From contig JBLHKW010000134.1 in NCBI GenBank assembly GCA_047618565.1, forward strand, positions 1-14,457: 14,457 bases of DNA, given 5' to 3'. The stretch comes from JBLHKW01 sp047618565. GTDB lineage: Bacteria > Planctomycetota > UBA1135 > GCA-002686595. Both the position numbers and the translations under genes were made by a program. Below are positions 9,587 to 14,457 of this stretch, in pieces. Below the pieces are notes generated by a model. It made no database searches. It saw only the letters and a program-made list of their open reading frames with translations, and had not been told where the DNA came from. Positions within the stretch are counted from its first letter, which is position 1, and each line of letters begins with the position of its first letter.

Positions 9587-12500
9587 ATGTTCAAGCTGCT
9601 CCAAAACCGCTCCTTCGCTGCGCTGACGGCCACCCAGTTCCTCGGGGCCTTCAACGACAACGCCTTCAAGCAACTCGTGCTGATGCTGGCCGTCGCTGCT
9701 GCGGCGGGCAGCGGGCCGGAGTGGGTCAGCGGGAGCTCCTGGGCCGTGGGCCAGGCGTTGCCCGCCACCCTGTTCGCACTGCCCTTCGTGCTCTTCGGTG
9801 CCCTGACCGGCGCCTGCGCGGACCGATTCTCCAAGTCGCGCATCATCAAGTTCGCGAACCTGCTCGAGGTGGCGGTGATGGGGCTGGCGCTGCTCGCCTT
9901 CCAGTTGCGAAGCTTCGAGATGCTGCTCTGCGTCGTGTTCCTGATGGGCACCCAGAGCGCCATCTTCGGGCCGAGCAAGTACGGGGCGATCCACGAAATC
10001 GTGGGGCGCCGAAACCTCTCGCCGGCCAACGCGCTGATCCAGATGAGCACGATGGTGGCGGTGCTCGGCGGCGTGATGCTGGGGGGCATCTTCCTGCAGC
10101 GCTTCGGTGATCGGCTCTGGATTCCCGGGCTCTCCTACGTCGGCCTGGCCCTGATCGGATGGTGGCTCTCGCTCTCGGTGAGTCCGCTCGCGGCTGCGGA
10201 TCCGGCGCGCCGCCTGACCTGGAATGGCGCCGCGGAGCTGCGCCGGCACTGGCGCATCGCGGCCGGGAATTCGACCCTGATGCTCTCCATCGTGGCGAGC
10301 GGCTTCTTCTACCTGGTCGCAGCCACCCTGCTGCTGGTGGTCAACAAGTACGGCGCCTGGCTCGGTCTCGAGCCGGAGCCGACCGCGATGCTCAATGGCA
10401 TGACGGTGGTCGGTATCGCCATCGGAAGCTTGACGGCCGGGCGCCTCTCGGGCGAACGCATCGAAGGTGGCCTGGTGCCCCTGGGCCTGTTCGGGCTCGG
10501 GGCCAGCCTGTTCGTCGTGGCTCTCGATCCGCACTCGGCCGGCTTGCTGCGCGCGACCTTGGTGGCGGCCGGCTTCTTCGCGGGCTTGTTCAGCATTCCC
10601 ATCCGGGCGCTGATCCAGGGCCTTCCGAAGGACGGGCAGCGCGGCTCGATCCTCGGTCTGTCCGAGATGGTCGACTTCATCGGCATCCTGCTGGCCTCGG
10701 GCGCGTTCGCGCTGATGTCGAACGGACTGGCCCTCGAGCCGGCTCAGATGTTCTACGTCATCGGAGGCACCTGCCTGCTCTTCACCGCGGTCTCCCTGCT
10801 GTCGACGGCCGAGTTTGCCGTGCGCCTGGGTCTGCTGCTCTTCGTGCGTACCTTCTACAAGCTGCGCACCAGGGGCCTCGAACACGTGCCCCGCGAGGGC
10901 GGTGCCCTGCTCGTGGTCAACCACGTGTCCTTCGTGGATGCGCTCCTGATCGGGGCCGCCTTGCCGCGACCGGCGCGCTTCCTGATGTATCGCGACTTCT
11001 TTCGGATCCCGCTCGTGGGCTGGTTCGCCCGGCGCATGGGGGCCATTCCGGTCTCCGCCACGGATGATCGACGCTCCAAGGTGAAGGCCCTCGCCGATGC
11101 GGCCGAGCGCGCACGAAACGGTGATCTCGTCTGCATCTTCGCAGAGGGATCGATCACCCGCTCCGGCGTGATGTTGCCCTTCGCGCGTGGGCTGGAGCGC
11201 ATCGCGCGTAAGGCGGACGTGCCGATCGTGCCCATCGGCCTGGATCGACTGTGGGGCAGCATCTTCAGCTTCGAGGGCGCGCGCGTGTTCTGGAAGCGCC
11301 CGCAGCGAATTCCGTATCCGGTCGAAGTCTCCATCGGTGCGCCGATGCCCGCCGACAGTCCGGCGTGGCAGGTGCGCAGCCGCATCCAGGAGCTGATCGC
11401 GGAGCGCCGCAGTACTCGGTCCGGCCGGCGCGGGTCCCTGGCCTGGCGCTTCCTGCGCAACGCGCGCGTGCACAGCTCCAGCCCGGCGATCGCGGACGGG
11501 ACCGGCGTACGGATGAGTTACCGCAAGTTACTCGTCTCGACCCTGGCCCTGCGCCGCCTGTTTGGGCGCAGGCTGGGTCCGGCCGGCAACGTGGCCGTGC
11601 TGCTCCCTCCCGGCGCCGCGGGCGCAATGGTCAACATCGCCTTGACCCTGGTGCGCAAGGCCAGCGTCAACCTTAACTACACGCTCTCGAACAACGACCA
11701 GGCCGAATGTGCACAGAGGGCCGGAGTCGAGCAGGTGATCACCTCGCGCCGTTTTCTCGAGAAGCTGGATCGGCCCTCGCCGCTCGCCGAGCAGCAGACA
11801 CTCTTCATGGAGGACCTCGTGGAGGAGATCGGCGTCATGGACAAGCTGTGCGCCTTCCTGCTGGCCTTGTTGCCGGGCCGCATCCTGGCGCGTCTGGCTC
11901 CACAGGTTAGTGCCGATGAAACGGCCACGATCCTGTTCTCGAGCGGCAGCACGGGCCAGCCCAAGGGCGTCGTGCTGTCCCACGGCAACATCCTGTCCAA
12001 CGTGCAGGGTGTGCTCGAGGTGATCTCGATCGGTCCCGGCGATGGGCTTCTGGGCGTGTTGCCCTTCTTCCACAGCTTTGGCTATACGGTCACGCTATGG
12101 GGCACATTGCTCTCCGGTGGCAAGGCCGTGTACCACGCCAATCCGCTGGATGCTGGCATGGTCGCGAAGCTCTCGCGCACCGAAGCGGTCAGCGTGATGG
12201 TGGCCACGCCGACGTTCTATCGGGCCTATCTGCGTCGCTGTGAGCCGGCCGACCTGGCGAGCGTGCGCATCGCATTGAGCGGCGCCGAGAAATTGCCGGT
12301 CATGCTGGCGGATGCGTGGCTGGAGAAATTCGGAGTGGAGCTGATGGAGGGCTACGGCTGCACGGAACTCTCCCCGGTCGTGTCTTTCAACGTGCCCGAT
12401 GTGGACCTGCTCGGGGTGCGCCAGGTGGGGCACAAGGCGGGAACCATCGGTCGCCCGCTGCCCGGACTGGCGGTGCGCATCACCGACGTCGACACGGGTG

Positions 12501-13021
12501 CACTGCTCGAACCGGGACAGTCGGGGTTGCTCGAGGTGAAGGGGCCGAGCGTCATGCAGGGCTACCTCGAACAGCCCGAGGCCACCGCAGAGGTGCTGCG
12601 CGACGGCTGGTACGCCACGGGAGACGTGGCTGAGCTCGACCGGGACGGTTTCCTCACGATCACCGACCGACTCTCGCGCTTCAGCAAGCTGGGTGGCGAG
12701 ATGGTGCCCCACGGGCGAGTCGAGGACGAGCTGCAGACGGTGTTCAGCCGATTGACCCTGGCGCGAGCGGGGTCCGTGGAGGGCATGGCGGAACTCGCGG
12801 TGACCGCGCGCCCCGACCCCGCGCGAGGTGAGCGCCTGGTGGTGATCCACACCGCGATCGAGTTCACCGTCGAGGAGGTGCTTACGGAGTTGACCGCGAC
12901 TACCGACCTGCCCGGGCTCTTCATCCCGCGTTTGAGCGAGTTCATTGCCGTCGACGCCATTCCGAAGCTCGGAACCGGCAAGACGGACCTGAAGGCCCTA
13001 CGAGAGCTGGGCGCCAGATGA
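9587..13021 (+). CDS. Trifunctional lysophospholipid transporter / acyltransferase / acyl-ACP (acyl-CoA) synthetase (LplT-Aas fusion)
   Basis: A 1144-residue protein with three parts. Residues about 1-415 are a multi-helix MFS permease resembling LplT, opening with 'FLGAFNDNAFKQL' (18-30). Residues about 425-600 are a PlsC-type acyltransferase with the NHVSFVD box (N445, H446, D451) and FAEGS (518-522). Residues about 625-1144 are an AMP-forming ligase with P-loop 'SSGSTGQPKG' (785-794), 'YGCTELSP' (923-930), 'GWYATGD' and a C-terminal catalytic lysine in 'LGTGKTD' (K1132). In E. coli, LplT flips lysophosphatidylethanolamine inward and the separate Aas re-acylates it with an ACP-bound fatty acid; this fusion would join both steps at the inner membrane. 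All key catalytic residues seem intact. ATG 9587 leads straight into the first helix; no Shine-Dalgarno is seen. Its last 24 bases overlap the 3' end of the convergent oxidoreductase gene. The exact acyl donor (ACP or CoA) cannot be read from sequence. Confidence 0.93.
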   Translation: MFKLLQNRSFAALTATQFLGAFNDNAFKQLVLMLAVAAAAGSGPEWVSGSSWAVGQALPATLFALPFVLFGALTGACADRFSKSRIIKFANLLEVAVMGLALLAFQLRSFEMLLCVVFLMGTQSAIFGPSKYGAIHEIVGRRNLSPANALIQMSTMVAVLGGVMLGGIFLQRFGDRLWIPGLSYVGLALIGWWLSLSVSPLAAADPARRLTWNGAAELRRHWRIAAGNSTLMLSIVASGFFYLVAATLLLVVNKYGAWLGLEPEPTAMLNGMTVVGIAIGSLTAGRLSGERIEGGLVPLGLFGLGASLFVVALDPHSAGLLRATLVAAGFFAGLFSIPIRALIQGLPKDGQRGSILGLSEMVDFIGILLASGAFALMSNGLALEPAQMFYVIGGTCLLFTAVSLLSTAEFAVRLGLLLFVRTFYKLRTRGLEHVPREGGALLVVNHVSFVDALLIGAALPRPARFLMYRDFFRIPLVGWFARRMGAIPVSATDDRRSKVKALADAAERARNGDLVCIFAEGSITRSGVMLPFARGLERIARKADVPIVPIGLDRLWGSIFSFEGARVFWKRPQRIPYPVEVSIGAPMPADSPAWQVRSRIQELIAERRSTRSGRRGSLAWRFLRNARVHSSSPAIADGTGVRMSYRKLLVSTLALRRLFGRRLGPAGNVAVLLPPGAAGAMVNIALTLVRKASVNLNYTLSNNDQAECAQRAGVEQVITSRRFLEKLDRPSPLAEQQTLFMEDLVEEIGVMDKLCAFLLALLPGRILARLAPQVSADETATILFSSGSTGQPKGVVLSHGNILSNVQGVLEVISIGPGDGLLGVLPFFHSFGYTVTLWGTLLSGGKAVYHANPLDAGMVAKLSRTEAVSVMVATPTFYRAYLRRCEPADLASVRIALSGAEKLPVMLADAWLEKFGVELMEGYGCTELSPVVSFNVPDVDLLGVRQVGHKAGTIGRPLPGLAVRITDVDTGALLEPGQSGLLEVKGPSVMQGYLEQPEATAEVLRDGWYATGDVAELDRDGFLTITDRLSRFSKLGGEMVPHGRVEDELQTVFSRLTLARAGSVEGMAELAVTARPDPARGERLVVIHTAIEFTVEEVLTELTATTDLPGLFIPRLSEFIAVDAIPKLGTGKTDLKALRELGAR

Positions 13022-14143
13022 GCTGAGCGGCGCGGTGATCGCAGGCCGCGCCGGGCTCAGGGCACGCGCCAGGTCATCCGCACCCTCCAGCTCGCCCAGA
13101 AGCAGATCGCTGGCGATCCGGCCGGTCGCGATCGAGGTCGTCATTCCGTGTCCGCCCAGTCCGGCCACCCAGAAGAGCCCCGGGACGTGACCATCTGGCC
13201 CGACCAGGAAACGACTGTCTGAAGTCAGGGTTCGGACGCCGGCCCAGAAGCGCGTGATCGGCAGGTTTCCGAGGTCGCCCAAGTGTCGGGTGGCTACAGC
13301 ACGTATCTCCTCGCGAATGGACGGCATCGGGTCGCAAAGGTCCGGATCGACGTCGGCTTGATCGCAGCTTGAGAGCAGCAAGCCGCCAGCCTCTGGACGC
13401 ACGTAGAAGCCATCCACATCGCTCCAGACGATGGGCCAGTCGGGATCGACACGCCTGCTCGCGCCGGTTACCGCCAGGTGCCGGCGGGTGGGCGTGAGCG
13501 TCACCCGGGATCCAGCCCGTTGGCCGAGACGCCCGGCCCAGCCGCCCGCGGCCAGGACTGTCCAGTCGCCCTCGATGCGCGTCCCGTCGGCGCAGCGTAC
13601 ACCGTCGACCCGGCCCGCTCGCACGACGAGGTCCTGCACGGGTGTTCCCGTGCGCAGCTCGACGCCGGCGCGTCGGGCGCCGTCGACCAGTGATTCGACC
13701 AGCAGGGGCACGTCGAGGCGGCCCTCTTCGCGGAAATGAATGAACCGTCCGACGGGCGCGTGGAAGTACGGAGCCAGGCGCGACATCTGCATTCGCGAGA
13801 GCTCCTCGAGCGGGCTGGCCGGGTCGAGCTCCCATTCGGGACGCGCACCATCACCGGTCACCACGATTACTCCGCAAGGATCGAGCAGTGGGGCGCGCGC
13901 GAATCCGGCCGGTGGGAGTTCCAGGAACTGGCGCGTCTCTGCGGCGAGCTTCCGCAGGGGCCCGTCGGGGATCGCGGTTCGCAGGATGGAGGCGTTTCGG
14001 CCGGTCGAATGCTGACCGAAGTCCGATTCGCTCTCGACCAGCACGACCCGGCAGTTTCCCCTCTGGCCCAGCCACCAGGCGCACGCCAGTCCGGCGATGC
14101 CTCCGCCGACGATCACGATCTTGGGCTTGCCGCTCACCCGCAT
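12998..14143 (-). CDS. DAO-family FAD-dependent amino-acid oxidoreductase (DauA-like)
   Basis: A 381-residue flavoprotein of the glycine/D-amino-acid oxidase superfamily. The FAD-binding motif GGGIAG (13-18) is followed by 'HSTGRNASILR' (45-55). The middle holds 'DWPIVWSDVDGFYVRPEAGG', and the C-terminal part 'FWAGVRTLTSDSRFLVGPDG' and 'GLFWVAGLGGHGMTTS'. These resemble the D-arginine dehydrogenase DauA of Pseudomonas more than DadA or glycine oxidase. It would oxidatively deaminate an amino acid to a 2-oxo acid and ammonia, passing electrons to a quinone or to oxygen; the substrate is not certain. ATG at 14143 puts the dinucleotide motif at the usual place. No Shine-Dalgarno precedes it. It stands alone on the minus strand, overlaps the end of the lipid-repair gene, and has a MITE-like palindrome 66 bases upstream. 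Sarcosine- or proline-type oxidases of the same superfamily are alternatives. Confidence 0.85.
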   Translation of the reverse strand: MRVSGKPKIVIVGGGIAGLACAWWLGQRGNCRVVLVESESDFGQHSTGRNASILRTAIPDGPLRKLAAETRQFLELPPAGFARAPLLDPCGVIVVTGDGARPEWELDPASPLEELSRMQMSRLAPYFHAPVGRFIHFREEGRLDVPLLVESLVDGARRAGVELRTGTPVQDLVVRAGRVDGVRCADGTRIEGDWTVLAAGGWAGRLGQRAGSRVTLTPTRRHLAVTGASRRVDPDWPIVWSDVDGFYVRPEAGGLLLSSCDQADVDPDLCDPMPSIREEIRAVATRHLGDLGNLPITRFWAGVRTLTSDSRFLVGPDGHVPGLFWVAGLGGHGMTTSIATGRIASDLLLGELEGADDLARALSPARPAITAPLSSSGAQLS

Positions 14144-14209
14144 ACATTAACCCGCCGCGCGCCGTTGTCCATCCGTGGTCGTGCGGCGCGGCCGTGTCCC
14201 GGGTCAGGA

Positions 14210-14375
14210 CTAGGAGGCTGTTGATAAAGTGCTCCGGCACCAGGGCGGTAGCATCCGCTTCGGTGTGGTGCCTGGAAACGCAGGCGAATCGGTGGATTCG
14301 GCGAGGCTTTCAGGCGCCACACCGAAGCGGAGGATGCTGTCCTGGCGCCGGATGACTTTTTCAACAGCCTCCTAG
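14210..14375. mobile_element. MITE-like 158-bp palindromic element with CTAG flanks
   Basis: Bases 14214-14290 and 14295-14371 are reverse complements at 61 of 77 positions without gaps, around a 4-base centre. The outer 11 bp (GAGGCTGTTGA) are perfect. CTAG lies on each side (14210-14213 and 14372-14375), fitting a 4-bp target duplication; CTAG is self-complementary, so it also extends the palindrome. Several arm differences are G-to-A or T-to-C and would still pair as G-U in RNA. There is no room for a transposase and the frames across it are shadows. Terminal inverted repeats, palindromic target and small size fit a non-autonomous element moved by a transposase elsewhere. YTAG-type targets are known for IS701 and IS5 relatives, but I cannot assign a family. 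It sits in the divergent gap between the DauA-like gene and the next + strand gene. Confidence 0.8.
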
Positions 14376-14387
14376 CCCGAATAATTC

Positions 14388-14457
14388 ATGAAGACGCGGC
14401 CCAAACGCGACGACCGGCCGGCTTCGCCGTCGATTCGGCTTCTGGCGGCACTTCTCG
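14388..14457 (+). CDS. N-terminus of an unidentified, probably exported protein (partial)
   Basis: ATG at 14388 opens a frame that reaches the window edge, 23 complete codons. The start 'MKTRPKRDDRPASPSIRLLA' is followed by 'ALL', that is a basic stretch leading into a hydrophobic one, as in a signal peptide or first membrane helix. Only the beginning is visible and no family can be named. The MITE-like element ends 12 bases upstream, so the native leader may have been displaced or replaced. No Shine-Dalgarno is visible in CCCGAATAATTC. Confidence 0.45.
   Translation, partial: MKTRPKRDDRPASPSIRLLAALL

Noticed and set aside
9506..11473. 655-codon minus-strand open frame opposite the lipid-repair gene
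   Set aside because: Very rich in Q, H, R, E and G, without hydrophobic core or motifs; the opposite strand encodes membrane helices, whose complements give such sequence.
13888..14364. Open frames crossing the palindromic element
   Set aside because: They read through both the oxidoreductase shadow and the inverted repeat; the two strands give similar peptides only because the element is palindromic. No transposase motif is present.

Overview
The window looks like ordinary chromosome of a high-GC Planctomycetota bacterium, probably from one of the GC-rich lineages. The lineage guess rests on three things. One gene is a very long Hanks-type kinase with an 'LDACRPEFRDWEWRHL' linker and WD40-like repeats, an architecture I associate with planctomycetes. 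The coding regions are strongly G/C-biased at third positions and cast long antisense shadow frames. Almost no start codon has a good Shine-Dalgarno sequence. This is inference from sequence style, not from a marker-gene placement.

Left part (1-6207, all + strand). The 3' end of an unrecognised gene (stop at 127-129) is followed within 7 bases by a 33-bp hairpin with one mismatch (136-216). Next comes thrS (390-2165), a threonyl-tRNA synthetase with its editing and catalytic domains but without the usual N-terminal TGS domain. Ten bases after its stop begins a 1343-residue membrane-anchored Ser/Thr kinase with WD40-like repeats and a short TPR-like tail (2176-6207), probably co-transcribed with thrS.

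Middle part (6208-9586). An L-2-hydroxyglutarate oxidase (lhgO-like, minus strand) converges on the kinase gene with a 30-base gap. A 364-base gene-free region separates it from the divergent thiC (7814-9481), the radical-SAM enzyme that makes the pyrimidine half of thiamine. I could not find a TPP riboswitch ahead of thiC.

Right part (9587-14457). A 1144-residue three-domain protein joins an LplT-like MFS transporter, a PlsC-type acyltransferase and an AMP-forming acyl-acyl carrier/CoA ligase. It should import lysophospholipid and re-acylate it. A DauA-like FAD-dependent amino-acid oxidoreductase on the minus strand converges on it and overlaps its last 24 bases. Upstream of that gene lies a 158-bp nearly perfect palindrome flanked by CTAG on both sides, which looks like a miniature inverted-repeat transposable element (MITE). 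It ends 12 bases before the start codon of a gene that runs off the window and seems to begin with an export signal.

The genes are mostly housekeeping and metabolic: translation, signalling, dicarboxylate/amino-acid oxidation, thiamine synthesis and phospholipid repair. They do not form one pathway. I see no defence system, prophage, CRISPR array, tRNA or rRNA. The most unusual items are the TGS-less ThrRS linked to a kinase, the trifunctional lipid-repair fusion, and two large DNA palindromes (136-216 and 14210-14375).
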